A DNA stretch of 23,208 nt from JALYQB01 sp035640155 (GTDB lineage: Bacteria; Actinomycetota; Actinomycetes; Mycobacteriales; Pseudonocardiaceae). The notes below the pieces were generated by a model that saw only the letters and a list, made by a program, of their open reading frames with translations, searched no databases and was not told the DNA's origin. The position numbers and the translations under genes were made by a program. Location: positions 1 through 23,208 of the forward strand of contig DASQWR010000080.1 of the NCBI GenBank assembly GCA_035640155.1, read 5' to 3'. This document shows positions 8,030 to 16,186 of this stretch, piece after piece (within the stretch, counting starts at the first letter, position 1; each line of letters starts with the position of its first letter).

Positions 8030-9109
8030 TCATCGTTTCGTCCCGGGCGCCTGGTCGGCGCAGCGTTCCGCAAGCGGTGCCCCTGTGGTGGTGCCGCGCG
8101 TCGGCAAGGGCGTGCGGAGGCTCGGCCTCCCCAGGGTCCAGTTCCCGAGCAGGTGCTCGGCGAGCCGGTCGCCCAGCAGGGTGCTGGTCTGGATCCCGAG
8201 GACGACGTCGGCGGCGAGCTCGGGCTCAGCCTCGAGAAGCGGTGCGAGGACCCCCCGCCGCATGATCTGCTCGTGCACGGCGTCCGCCTCGACGTGCTCA
8301 TCGTAAAAGGCGATGGCAGCCGGCCCGCATCCCAGGCGACGCAGGGCGCGCACGAGGCGGTCGGAGCCGGGGGACGACGTGAGCTCCACGGTGGCGAACT
8401 GACCGATCAGGGCACCCCGCAGCGCCCGGTGCAGTCCGTACATCGACATGAGGTTGACTTCCGCGAGGGTGGCGGCCGGGGCTGCGTCGAGGTACGCCCC
8501 GTAGTCCGAGCACAGGCCGAGCTCGTCCATCATGTCCGCGAACAGCCGGGCGTGCACCCGGTGCGGGTCTCCTGCACCGTACTCGTCGTGCTGCACGGTG
8601 ACCAGGGCGGCCTTGACCGGACTGGGAAGCCGGGGGATCACCCAAGCCTGCGGGTCGGCCTCCTTGAGGTGGTACATCGAGCGATGCGCCACGTACTCCC
8701 GCAGCTGCCAGAGCTCCCCGTCTCGGCGGAGGTGGTGCGACACGCCCCAGGCGTCGGGCGGCTCCGTCAGAAGCGCGTCGACCTCGGCTCTGACGTCATC
8801 CCCGCCGCGGACATCACGGCGCAACGCGGATAAGAAGGCGCGCTCGATCGCGTGGCGGACCCGCAACAACTCCGGATCCCATTCCAGCCGCTCGGAGACA
8901 CCGTCGAAACCGCGGTAGTGCAGTTCGTAGCAGCAGTACAACGCCAGCTGCGCATCCTCGCTGTAGGGATCGTCGATCCGACGTTCCGCAGCGGATGTCC
9001 ACCAATCCCCCTCCATGCGTCGCAGCACCACGGCGGACAGGGGCCCGCGTGGCTGCGGCAGGACAGGGGAGCGGTGGTCGGGCCGATCGAGGCGCATCGT
9101 GATCGACAT
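8030..9109 (-). CDS. Iron-containing redox enzyme (haem-oxygenase-like di-iron oxidase family)
   Basis: The 359 residues look like the all-helical haem-oxygenase-like di-iron oxidase (HDO) proteins, which use two irons and oxygen on small-molecule or amino-acid-derived substrates. Candidate ligand motifs are YELHYRG (Glu62, His64), REYVAHRSMYHLKE (Glu138, His142, His147), QHDEYGAG (His174-Glu176) and FYDEHVEADAVHE near residue 280. ATG 9109 is chosen because GAGG lies seven bases before it; longer starts would run through the CDGSH gene upstream. Only 13 bases separate it from that gene, so the two are co-transcribed. The partnership with an iron-sulfur protein suggests electron delivery. The reaction is not known. 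Metal ligands are assigned by motif only, without a structure. Confidence 0.85.
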   Translation of the reverse strand: MSITMRLDRPDHRSPVLPQPRGPLSAVVLRRMEGDWWTSAAERRIDDPYSEDAQLALYCCYELHYRGFDGVSERLEWDPELLRVRHAIERAFLSALRRDVRGGDDVRAEVDALLTEPPDAWGVSHHLRRDGELWQLREYVAHRSMYHLKEADPQAWVIPRLPSPVKAALVTVQHDEYGAGDPHRVHARLFADMMDELGLCSDYGAYLDAAPAATLAEVNLMSMYGLHRALRGALIGQFATVELTSSPGSDRLVRALRRLGCGPAAIAFYDEHVEADAVHEQIMRRGVLAPLLEAEPELAADVVLGIQTSTLLGDRLAEHLLGNWTLGRPSLRTPLPTRGTTTGAPLAERCADQAPGTKR

Positions 9110-9122
9110 CGGGGTCCTCACG

Positions 9123-9332
9123 TCATCTGTCCCGATGCGCCGGTGGTACCCGTCGGCGGTGACTGGTGTCGCAGATCGGATAGCGCCGGCTGCGCCGGCA
9201 GGTGCACAGCGCGGTGACAGGCCGATCCGACCGCTCACGCCGCCCGTCGGGCATGACGAACTCCACCGGCCCGTGGATCAGGACCGGTCCCTCCTCGGTC
9301 GGTTCGACTCGGCAGGCGCGGTCACCGGGCAC
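9123..9332 (-). CDS. Small CDGSH-type iron-sulfur protein
   Basis: The product is 69 residues carrying the 3-Cys/1-His [2Fe-2S] motif CTCRRSRRYPICDTSH (Cys43, Cys45, Cys54, His58), with Thr in place of the Gly of the classic CDGSH. Such proteins carry electrons or clusters. The start is GTG 9332, eight bases inside the end of the methyltransferase gene and six bases after GAGG. The upstream in-frame Met codons lie deeper inside the methyltransferase and are less likely. The N-terminal half (GPVLIHGPVEFVMPDG) is the beta strand that usually precedes the cluster loop. It sits between the methyltransferase and the di-iron oxidase, an order I recall from other actinomycete genomes, so a shared role is likely. 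Confidence 0.88.
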   Translation of the reverse strand: MPGDRACRVEPTEEGPVLIHGPVEFVMPDGRRERSDRPVTALCTCRRSRRYPICDTSHRRRVPPAHRDR

Positions 9333-9978
9333 GGCGGGCCTCGATGACGGTGAGCTCCTCATCGGTCTGGCCGGGGCGCAACAAACCTCGATCCTGGAGG
9401 GCATCGGCGCGGGCACGCATGACCGGTCCGAAGGGCACGGTCACTCGAGCGACGACCGACGCCTGCAGGCCGCCAGCGCTGAGCCGCTCGATGGTGGCGT
9501 CCTCGCCGGACACCTCGGACTGCACCAGGAGGAGCACCCCGGTCTCGGTGAGCGCCGGCGGAGCACCGTCACAGATGCGGTCGAGCAGGGCTCGTCCGTC
9601 CCACCCACCGTGCCAGCACCGGGCCAGGCGATACCGCGGAAGCACATTGGTCGCGGCCGGTACGTACGGCGGATTGGTCAAGATCAGACCGAACCTCCGG
9701 CCGCGAACCGGAGCGAACAGGTCTCCGCGGTGCACGGTGACGTCGGCCCGGTTCAGCCGGCAGTTCACCCGCGCGGTCAGCACCGAACGCAGCGAGAGAT
9801 CCACTGCGCTCACCGAGGCGGCCCCTGCCCGGGCTGCAGCGATGGCGAGTGCGCCGCCACCGGTGCCGACATCCAGCACGTCACGGCCATCGGCGAAGTC
9901 GCCAGCATCCAGAATGTCGATCAACAACGATGTGTCGTCTTGCGCGCGGTAGATACCGGGCGGGCGCAACATCAGCAC
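9322..9978 (-). CDS. HemK2/MTQ2-family class I methyltransferase
   Basis: A 218-residue SAM-dependent methyltransferase. The glycine-rich SAM loop VLDVGTGGGALAIAA is at residues 34-48, the acidic end of strand 2 is SAVDLS, and the catalytic NPPY motif is at 102-105 (LTNPPYVPAA). NPPY is typical of enzymes that methylate the amide nitrogen of glutamine in proteins, or exocyclic amino groups. Its small size, without the N-terminal helical domain of PrmC, fits the MTQ2-like subgroup. The 3' end overlaps the CDGSH start, and it lies 58 bases after the acetyltransferase stop. The target is unknown; release-factor methylation is the family's best-known role, but the operon context suggests a dedicated substrate. 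Confidence 0.88.
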   Translation of the reverse strand: MLMLRPPGIYRAQDDTSLLIDILDAGDFADGRDVLDVGTGGGALAIAAARAGAASVSAVDLSLRSVLTARVNCRLNRADVTVHRGDLFAPVRGRRFGLILTNPPYVPAATNVLPRYRLARCWHGGWDGRALLDRICDGAPPALTETGVLLLVQSEVSGEDATIERLSAGGLQASVVARVTVPFGPVMRARADALQDRGLLRPGQTDEELTVIEARRAR

Positions 9979-10036
9979 TCCTCACCGTACCCCGGGATCG
10001 TCTGCGCTGCCTGACGAACGGATGTGACCGCCCACC

Positions 10037-10570
10037 TCACCGGCCGACGACTGCGCCGCGAGCAGGTTCTCGTGGGTCACCTCGATCGGGTCGATCGGGC
10101 AGTGGGACCCGGACGACGCCTTTGTCCCACCGCGGTATCGCGCTCGGGAAGACCCGCTGCAGCAGCCGTAACATCACCTTGTTCTCGGGGTGGACGTCGC
10201 CGTAGAGCTCGGTGTAGCCTAGCTCGGCAGCGAAGTCGCCCAACGCCTCCAGCAGGCGCTGACCCACCCCGTGGCGCTGCCAGCGATCGACCACCGCCAC
10301 GGCGAACTCGGCCTGCCGCTCACCGGTACGGACCAACCGGGCGATGCCGATCGGTGCCCAGCCATCGGGGCTCGGCAACTCGGCGACCAGCGCCGCGCGG
10401 TCCCGCCCGTCGAGGTGGAGCAGCGCGTGGCGCATTCCACCGCTGAGCCGCGGCGCCGGGCTGTGGAATCGGAAAAACCGGCTCTGCTCGCCCATTCCGG
10501 CGAACACGGCGTCGAGGGCCGCCCCGTCGTCACGGGTCAGGGGCCGGATCCTGAGTCGACTCAAGCACAC
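10037..10570 (-). CDS. GNAT-family N-acetyltransferase
   Basis: A 177-residue GCN5-related acetyltransferase. The acetyl-CoA pyrophosphate loop is seen in VVDRWQRHGVGQRLLEAL (about residues 92-109), followed by a helix and YGDVHPENKVMLRLLQRVF, the usual C-terminal CoA-side element. The N-terminal RIRPLTRDDGAALDAVF is the standard first strand-helix. It is the promoter-proximal gene of the minus-strand set that continues with the methyltransferase, CDGSH protein and di-iron oxidase; the 58-base gap to the next gene leaves room for separate expression. Similar stand-alone proteins occur widely, so its link to the other three is weaker. The acceptor substrate is unknown. Confidence 0.85.
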   Translation of the reverse strand: MCLSRLRIRPLTRDDGAALDAVFAGMGEQSRFFRFHSPAPRLSGGMRHALLHLDGRDRAALVAELPSPDGWAPIGIARLVRTGERQAEFAVAVVDRWQRHGVGQRLLEALGDFAAELGYTELYGDVHPENKVMLRLLQRVFPSAIPRWDKGVVRVPLPDRPDRGDPREPARGAVVGR

Positions 10571-10600
10571 GTCGTCACCTCCGCTGCCCAGGGTACGCCC

Positions 10601-10802
10601 CGGGTCGTCACCGCCATGGCCAAGAGCGACTTGGTCGAACGCCAGGGTGACTCGGACAATCTGCGCATTACCTACCCGTGCTCACTGATCACCCCGCGAG
10701 GTCCTCAATGCCTCGACCACGGCGTTCCTCGGCGCGATCCGCGAGTACTTCGCGCAACACCTCGACCCAGGCGAGGCCAGCACCATCACCGCTCTCCGAT
10801 GA
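10601..10802 (+). pseudogene. MarR-type regulator, C-terminal remnant
   Basis: The plus strand reads RVVTAMAKSDLVERQGDSDN, followed by a segment ending ITPRG. After loss of about two bases near 10702 it reads VLNASTTAFLGAIREYF and ends HLDPGEASTITALR-stop. This resembles the wing and dimerisation helix of MarR-family repressors (LVER..D..D followed by LTPRGREVL). The N-terminal DNA-recognition helices are absent. The 3' end touches the IS256 fragment. Assigned by motif memory only. Confidence 0.5.
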
Positions 10803-10926
10803 TCCGCTTCCAGGCGTTCTCCCAGGTCGCGACGGGCGCCGGGTAGCGACGGCCGAACTCGGAGTCGGCGAAGGCCAGCAGCTCGGTCTCCGCGGCCTCG
10901 GCGGTGGGCGCGGTGTAGATCGGGTG
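10786..10926 (-). mobile_element. IS256 (mutator) family transposase fragment
   Basis: The minus strand reads IYTAPTAEAAETELLAFADS, then a short stretch ending YPAPVATWENAWKRI, a well-conserved block near the middle of IS256-type transposases. Homology ends abruptly on both sides: the catalytic Asp residues upstream and the C-terminal Glu region downstream are missing. It abuts the MarR remnant at about 10790. No terminal inverted repeats were seen. This is an old, inert scar. Confidence 0.75.
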
Positions 10927-11146
10927 CAGCGCCGCAGCGACACCGCTTGGACAGGGTGTCAGCGCGGCGTCCGACGGCGTCAGGGAGCGCGAGACTTGAG
11001 AGGTTTGCGCCCGGTGCCCGACATTGATCAAGCTGCGCTGGTATACCGTGCGCAGCGCCACGGACGTCGAGGTCCTGAGTTCATCCTCGCGGTTGGGCGC
11101 GGCCCCCGGCGGTTCACCCGCGGGCCCGTTCGGTCACACTGCCGCG

Positions 11147-12625
11147 ATGACGCGGGGAGTCGTGGCCGCCGGGCATCCGCTGACCGCCGAAGCTGGCGCG
11201 AGCGCGCTTCGTGCGGGCGGCAACGCGGTCGACGCCGCCCTCGCCGCGATGTGCGCGTCCTTCGCCTGCGAGCCGCTGCTCACGGGCCTGGGTGCTGGCG
11301 GCTACATGCTTGTCGGCGCCCCCAGTGGGGAGGACGTGTTGCTGGACTTCTTCGTGGAGGCGCCCGGGCGCGGCGGCGACCCGCCGCGCCGCGCCGAGCT
11401 CCTGCCGGTCTCGATCGTCTTCGGTGACGTGATCCAGGTCTTCCATATGGGCGCCGCCTCCGTGGGCACCTACGGCTGCCCGGCTGGGATCTGCGCGGCG
11501 CACGGGACGTTCGCATCGCTGCCCCTGGCTGAGCTGGTGGCGCCCGCAGTGCGGCTGGCCCGTAAAGGCGTGGCGCTCAACACCCAGCAGGCCTACATCC
11601 TCGAGCTGCTATCGCCGATCATTACAAGCTCCCCGGAGGCGCGCGCCCTATTCGCCAAGGCGCCGGCGCGCGAGGGCGAGGTCCTGCGTCTGCCGGATGT
11701 GGCCGACGGCCTGGAGCGCCTGGCGGCCGAGGGTGCGGCGCCGTTCTACACTGGCGAGGTCGCCACGGCTGTGTGCGACTGGGTCGGCGAGCGCGGCGGC
11801 ATGCTCTCGCCCGCCGACCTGGCCACGTACGAGGTGGTGCCGCGTGATCCGATCGACGTCCCCTACCGCGGCCTGCGTGTGCGGACAAACCCCCCGCCCT
11901 CGGCCGGCGGCATTCTGATCTCGGCGGTCCTGGCCGAGCTGGACCGCGAGCCGGCCCCGCCCACCCGCGAGCGGCTCGTCACGGCAATGATCGACATCCA
12001 GCGCGCGCGCACCGCGGCGTTCATGGAGGGCCTGCACCTCCAGGGCCTGCACCTCCGCGGCTTCCAGGAGGAGTTCCTCGGCGCCCGTCGCGGCAACACG
12101 ACGCACATCTCGGCGATCGATGAGGACGGTTGGGCCTGCACGACGACGGTCAGCAACGGGTCCTGCTCGGGCGTAGTCGTCCCGGGGACCGGGCTGCACC
12201 TGAACAACATGCTGGGCGAAGCGGACCTGAACCCGTCGGGCTTCCACCTGCACCCTCCGGGTCGCCGGCTGCCGTCGATGATGGCGCCGACGCTTGTCCG
12301 GCGCGCGGACGGCGCTGTCGAGCTGGTCCTGGGCTCGGCGGGCTCCAACCGCATCCGCTCGGCGATCCTCCAGGTGATCTCCAACGTCGTGGATCGCGGC
12401 ATGGGACTCACCGAGGCAGTCGAGGCCCCGCGGCTGCACTGGGAAGAGGGCGTGCTCTACGTCGAGCCCGGCGCCGAGCCCACGGACCTGGAAGGGATCG
12501 CGATCGCGCGCTTCAACGGGCCCAATATCTTCTTCGGCGGTTGCCAGGCGGTGCGGCGCGACCCAGAGGGCCGAATGGTCGGTGCTGGCGACCCGCGCCG
12601 CGGCGGCGCCGTCATCGCGGTGTGA
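11147..12625 (+). CDS. Gamma-glutamyltransferase family protein, no signal peptide
   Basis: An Ntn-type hydrolase that normally self-cleaves before a Thr and then transfers or hydrolyses gamma-glutamyl groups. From ATG 11147 the protein is 492 residues, beginning MTRGVVAAGHPLTAEAG and AGGNAVDAALAA, the usual large-subunit start. The processing site is GNTTH: Thr318 is the expected nucleophile, giving subunits of about 317 and 175 residues. The small subunit has SNGSCSG, the oxyanion-side PPGRRLPSMMAPT and GSAGSNRIRSA. There is no hydrophobic export segment, unlike classic periplasmic enzymes, so it is probably cytoplasmic. No ribosome site precedes ATG 11147; an in-frame TTG at 11024 would add 41 unlike residues. 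A short in-frame duplication encodes LHLQGLHLRG (bases 12028-12060). It may act on a gamma-glutamyl compound other than glutathione. Confidence 0.85.
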   Translation: MTRGVVAAGHPLTAEAGASALRAGGNAVDAALAAMCASFACEPLLTGLGAGGYMLVGAPSGEDVLLDFFVEAPGRGGDPPRRAELLPVSIVFGDVIQVFHMGAASVGTYGCPAGICAAHGTFASLPLAELVAPAVRLARKGVALNTQQAYILELLSPIITSSPEARALFAKAPAREGEVLRLPDVADGLERLAAEGAAPFYTGEVATAVCDWVGERGGMLSPADLATYEVVPRDPIDVPYRGLRVRTNPPPSAGGILISAVLAELDREPAPPTRERLVTAMIDIQRARTAAFMEGLHLQGLHLRGFQEEFLGARRGNTTHISAIDEDGWACTTTVSNGSCSGVVVPGTGLHLNNMLGEADLNPSGFHLHPPGRRLPSMMAPTLVRRADGAVELVLGSAGSNRIRSAILQVISNVVDRGMGLTEAVEAPRLHWEEGVLYVEPGAEPTDLEGIAIARFNGPNIFFGGCQAVRRDPEGRMVGAGDPRRGGAVIAV

Positions 12626-12739
12626 GCCTCGACCACCACGCCTCCTTGCGCCGGACCTCCAAGCCGGGAGATCGGTGTCACAACCGGCGGCACCATCGGA
12701 GACCGGCTCGGTCTCGACAGTGGTCCTTACCATGAACCG

Positions 12740-14101
12740 GTGAGATCAGCGGGATTGCTGCTGGCGGGTGCCCTGCTGACGGTCGCCCTGCCCGGCTGCT
12801 CCGGCGATGATGAGCCTGCGATCCAGGTCGGCACCGTCCAGCGACGCACCGTCACAGAGGTCGTCGAAGCTGCCGGCACGGTGGTTGCGCGGGCGTCGGT
12901 GACGTTGACGGCACTCGCGAACGGCACGGTCGAGCGGATCGACGTGCACGAGGGTCAGCATGTCAAGGCCGGTCAGGTGATCCTCGTGATCGACTCACCG
13001 GCCGCGGAGGAGCAGCTGCGCCAGGCGCAGGACGCCCACGCCCAAGCCGCGCGAGCTGGCCAGGTCAGGGTGCCCGGTCTCGATCCGTCCGATCCCGGCA
13101 CGCGCGCCGACGCTGCGGCGGGCTGGGCGTTTGCGGCGGCTCGACAAGCCGCCCAGCAGATTCCGGACGCTCGGCTGCGCACGGACGCACTCGCCCGGGT
13201 CGCGCAGAGTGAGGCGGAGTACGCTGCCGCCAGCGCCGATGCCCGCGCTGCCATTGCGCGGTTCAACGCCGGATTCGTCAGTCTCGGTCGGGCGCTCGGG
13301 TCGCTGTCCGCCGCGCAGCGCGTACAGACCAGGGCGGCCCTCGCCGTAGCCGAGAGGACGGTCGAGGCGCTGACGGTACGAGCTCCGCTGTCCGGCGTCG
13401 TCTCGCTCGGCACCGGGACCGGCGGCAGCGCCGCCGGCGACATCTCGGCCCTGCTCGGTGAGCTGCCTCCCGAGGCGCAGGGTCAGGCCGGCCAACTGCT
13501 CGGGTCGGCGAGCGCGGGCGGAGTCGGCGGCAGTATAGGTTCGACCCCCGGCTCGCCGGTGGTCGAGGGGAGCCCGGTGCAGGTGGGCGCGACGATCGCG
13601 ACGATCACCGATGTCTCGAGCCTGTCGCTCACCGCCGACGTCGACGAGACCGACGTCCTGCTGGTGCAGCCGGGCGTGCGAGCCGAGGTGGAGCTCGACG
13701 CGGTACCCGGAGCGTCGTACGACGCCGTCGTCCGCAGCGTCGACGTGGCACCCACCACCTCGGCACGCGGCGGCGTCTCATACCGGGTCCGGCTCGAGCT
13801 CGGCGGAGGCCAGCTGGGCGACCGCTCGCCGGCCCCGCAACCGCGGCCCGGGATGAGCGCCGTCGTGGCGTTGCGCGTGCGCGAGGCCAAGGACGCCGTC
13901 GCTGTGCCGTCCTCCGCGGTGCTGCGTGACAGCGCCCGCGACACGGTGTGGGTGATGGAACGCGGGCGTGCCGCGCGCCGGGTAGTGCAGCTCGGCGCGC
14001 AGGGCGATATCTACGTCCAGGTGGCCGAGGGCCTCGAGCCCGGTGACCGCGTGGTCGTACGCAGCGCCGATCGTGTCGGCGAGGGCCAGGAGCTCGAGTG
14101 A
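12740..14101 (+). CDS. Periplasmic-adaptor-like lipoprotein of a MacAB-type exporter
   Basis: The 453-residue product starts at GTG with a short signal peptide and lipobox LPGC (lipidated Cys20), so it is anchored outside the membrane. The split biotinyl-lipoyl domain is seen in EAAGTVVARASVTLTALANG and HEGQHVKAGQVILVIDSP. A long Ala/Gln-rich helical hairpin (about residues 90-210) follows, then RAPLSGVVSLGTG with a Gly/Ser-rich insert, the beta-barrel part (LTADVDETDVLLVQPG) and a C-terminal membrane-proximal domain (VPSSAVLRDSARDTVWVMERG). This is the HlyD/MacA adaptor architecture. Its stop overlaps the ATPase start by four bases (GTGA), so the three genes form one translationally coupled export operon. 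The cargo is unknown. Confidence 0.9.
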   Translation: MRSAGLLLAGALLTVALPGCSGDDEPAIQVGTVQRRTVTEVVEAAGTVVARASVTLTALANGTVERIDVHEGQHVKAGQVILVIDSPAAEEQLRQAQDAHAQAARAGQVRVPGLDPSDPGTRADAAAGWAFAAARQAAQQIPDARLRTDALARVAQSEAEYAAASADARAAIARFNAGFVSLGRALGSLSAAQRVQTRAALAVAERTVEALTVRAPLSGVVSLGTGTGGSAAGDISALLGELPPEAQGQAGQLLGSASAGGVGGSIGSTPGSPVVEGSPVQVGATIATITDVSSLSLTADVDETDVLLVQPGVRAEVELDAVPGASYDAVVRSVDVAPTTSARGGVSYRVRLELGGGQLGDRSPAPQPRPGMSAVVALRVREAKDAVAVPSSAVLRDSARDTVWVMERGRAARRVVQLGAQGDIYVQVAEGLEPGDRVVVRSADRVGEGQELE

Positions 14102-14826
14102 TCGAGACGGTCGGCGTCACCCGCACCTACCGCCTCGGAGGCGTGCACGTGGCGGCGCTGCGGGGGGTGACGCTGCGCCTCGACGGGGGGGAGTACGTCG
14201 CGGTCACCGGCCCGTCCGGCTCCGGCAAGTCGACGCTCATGCACCTGCTCGGCGCTCTCGACCGGCCGACCGTCGGCGTCGTGCGCATCAACGACCGCGA
14301 CGTCTCCGCACTCTCCGACACCGAGCTCGCCGAGCTCCGCAACCGCACGATTGGGTTCGTGTTCCAGGCGTTCCAGCTGCTGCCGCGGTTCACCGCGCTG
14401 GAGAACGTCTGCCTGCCGCTGGTCTATCGCGGCGTACGGCGTGCCGAGCGGCGGCAACTGGGCCGCGAGGCGCTGGACGCGGTCGGCTTGACGCATCGCG
14501 TGGATCACCGGCCCAACCAGCTCTCTGGCGGCGAGCAGCAGCGTGTCGCCATCGCCCGCGCCCTCGTTGGCGAACCCCGTGTCGTCTTCGCGGACGAACC
14601 GACCGGCAACCTTGACTCGCGCAGCGGGACCGAGGTGCTGGGTCTGCTCGACCGGCTCAACGCGGAGCGGGGCGTCGCCGTGGTGCTCGTGACTCATGAA
14701 CTGGCCGTCGCCGAGCACGCGCGTCGCCAGATCCGCGTCCGCGATGGGCTTATCGAGGACGACTCCGGCGGACCCTCGCGTGATCACGAAGGATTTCAGC
14801 CCGATAGCGACGGAGATCTTTTGTGA
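14098..14826 (+). CDS. ABC transporter ATP-binding protein, MacB/LolD type
   Basis: A 242-residue ATPase that powers the adjacent permease. Walker A GPSGSGKST is at residues 38-46, the Q-loop lies in GFVFQAFQLLPRFTALENV, the signature LSGGEQQR at 142-149, Walker B VVFADEPTGNLD at 162-173, and the H-loop in VLVTHE. FQLLPRFTALENVCLPL and DEPTGNLD are typical of the MacB/LolD/FtsE-like subfamily. Translation starts at GTG 14098 within the stop of the adaptor gene. The permease start follows 22 bases after its stop. The C-terminal tail is short and acidic. Confidence 0.95.
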   Translation: MIETVGVTRTYRLGGVHVAALRGVTLRLDGGEYVAVTGPSGSGKSTLMHLLGALDRPTVGVVRINDRDVSALSDTELAELRNRTIGFVFQAFQLLPRFTALENVCLPLVYRGVRRAERRQLGREALDAVGLTHRVDHRPNQLSGGEQQRVAIARALVGEPRVVFADEPTGNLDSRSGTEVLGLLDRLNAERGVAVVLVTHELAVAEHARRQIRVRDGLIEDDSGGPSRDHEGFQPDSDGDLL

Positions 14827-14848
14827 TCACCGGAAAGGGGGCGTCGGC

Positions 14849-16033
14849 GTGAGAGGTGCCGAGGCGTTCCGGGTCGCGCTCGAGGCGCTGCGCGCCAACC
14901 GGTTGCGCAGCGGCCTCACGATGATCGGCGTCATTATCGGTGTCGCCGCCGTCGTCCTGCTGGTCGCGATCGGCACTGGTGCGAAGCGGGAGGTCGAGCA
15001 GCAGGTCGAGGGGCTCGGCTCGAACCTGATCATCATCGTCCCCGGGAAGTTCGAGTTCGGGTCCGCGCCGACGGTGAGCCGGCTGCAACTCGCCGACGTC
15101 GAGCTGGCTGCTCGTGTTGTCGATGACCCAGGCAGCGTCGTGGCGTTCGTGGCGTCCGGTGAGGCCGTCCGCTTCGGGACCAACGAAGCATTCGCCTCGG
15201 TCTTCGGCGTCACCGAGAACCAGACCCGGGTGTACGACCGTCCAGTGATCCGCGGCCGGGCGATCAGTGGCACCGACATCGACACCCGCCGCCGAGTGAG
15301 CGTGCTCGGGTCAGCCGCCGCCGACCGCCTCTTCGGTGACGTCGACCCCATCGGGCGGCAGGTCACCATCGCGGGCGTCCGGTTCCGCGTCGTCGGCGTC
15401 TACGAGGAGGTCGGTTCGGCGTTCGGGGTGAGCCGGGACGAGGAGCTGCACATTCCGGTCACCACCGCGCAGCGGCTGTTCGGGGTGGACCGGGTCGACG
15501 CGATCGCTGTCAAGGCGCCGAGCGCCGAAGGCATCGACCTGTTGCAATCCCGGCTGGTGAACGCCCTCCGGGACCGTTATCCGGGTGAGGAGTTCTCCGC
15601 GGTCACCCAGACTCAGATCCTTGGCACGGTCGGGCGCATCCTCGGCCTGCTCACACTGCTGCTGGCCGCCATTGCCGCGATCTCCCTCGTGGTCGGCGGG
15701 GTCGGCGTCTCCAACATCATGCTGGTGAGCGTCCGCGAGCGGACCCGGGAGATCGGCCTGCGCAAGGCGCTCGGGGCCCGGCAGCGGGACATCCTGTCGC
15801 AGTTCCTGGTCGAGGCGATCCTGCTCACCACCGTCGGCGGCTTGATCGGCATCGCGCTCGGCGTCGGCGGCGCACTGCTGGTCGACCGGCTCTCGCCGCT
15901 GCCCGCGCTGATCTCGTGGTGGTCGCCGGTGCTCGCCTTCGGCGTCTCGGTAGCGGTCGGCGTGTTCTTCGGCGTGGTGCCCGCACGCCGCGCGGGCAGG
16001 CTCGACCCCGTGGTGGCGCTGCGCACCGAATGA
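14849..16033 (+). CDS. ABC transporter permease, MacB/FtsX type
   Basis: A 394-residue membrane component. One N-terminal helix (about 20-42, MIGVIIGVAAVVLLVAIG) is followed by a large extracytoplasmic MacB-like domain (about 45-270) and then three C-terminal helices of the FtsX domain. VSVRERTREIGLRKALGARQ, the cytoplasmic coupling element, lies between the first two of these. GTG 14849 is chosen because AAAGGGGG lies suitably upstream and the protein then begins VRGAEAFRVALEALRANRLR, the usual family start; an earlier in-frame start would overlap the ATPase gene. With the lipoprotein adaptor and ATPase it makes a MacAB-like mechanotransmission exporter. In Gram-positive bacteria such systems often expel peptides or hydrophobic drugs; the substrate here is not evident. 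Confidence 0.95.
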   Translation: MRGAEAFRVALEALRANRLRSGLTMIGVIIGVAAVVLLVAIGTGAKREVEQQVEGLGSNLIIIVPGKFEFGSAPTVSRLQLADVELAARVVDDPGSVVAFVASGEAVRFGTNEAFASVFGVTENQTRVYDRPVIRGRAISGTDIDTRRRVSVLGSAAADRLFGDVDPIGRQVTIAGVRFRVVGVYEEVGSAFGVSRDEELHIPVTTAQRLFGVDRVDAIAVKAPSAEGIDLLQSRLVNALRDRYPGEEFSAVTQTQILGTVGRILGLLTLLLAAIAAISLVVGGVGVSNIMLVSVRERTREIGLRKALGARQRDILSQFLVEAILLTTVGGLIGIALGVGGALLVDRLSPLPALISWWSPVLAFGVSVAVGVFFGVVPARRAGRLDPVVALRTE

Positions 16034-16081
16034 CCAACCCCTCCCTGGTGATCACGATGCACCATTCATTTTGGGGCTGCC

Positions 16082-16180
16082 AGCGGTCGTACCGTCCCGG
16101 CCAGCGATCATGCCCGATGACCTCCATTCAGCGATGTCGCAAGTCACAGCCATGGCTGACGGGTTCGGCACCCACAGGCT
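16082..16180 (+). repeat. Upstream element, copy 1 (inverted relative to copy 2)
   Basis: The reverse complement of this stretch aligns with 17318-17415 at roughly 70% identity by eye. Shared blocks include TGTGGGTGC, GACATCGCTG/GGCATCGCTG, ATGATCGC/ACGATCGC and GGTACGAC. It ends seven bases before the GTG of the DUF6247-type gene, so it probably carries that gene's promoter or an operator. AGCGAT occurs twice inside it. Confidence 0.6.
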
Positions 16181-16186
16181 AGGGGT

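Noticed and set aside
7580..8833. 417-codon plus-strand open frame across the terpene-synthase remnant and di-iron oxidase
   Set aside because: It changes character midway, has no domain I recognise and lies antisense to the well-supported oxidase gene.
9296..9312. GGTTCGACTCGG resembling a tRNA T-loop
   Set aside because: No acceptor or anticodon stems around it, and it lies inside the CDGSH coding sequence. Similar matches at 2633, 13540 and 21711 are also coding.
11648..12733. 361-codon minus-strand open frame over the glutamyltransferase
   Set aside because: Antisense shadow; the plus frame holds the GGT motifs and processing site.
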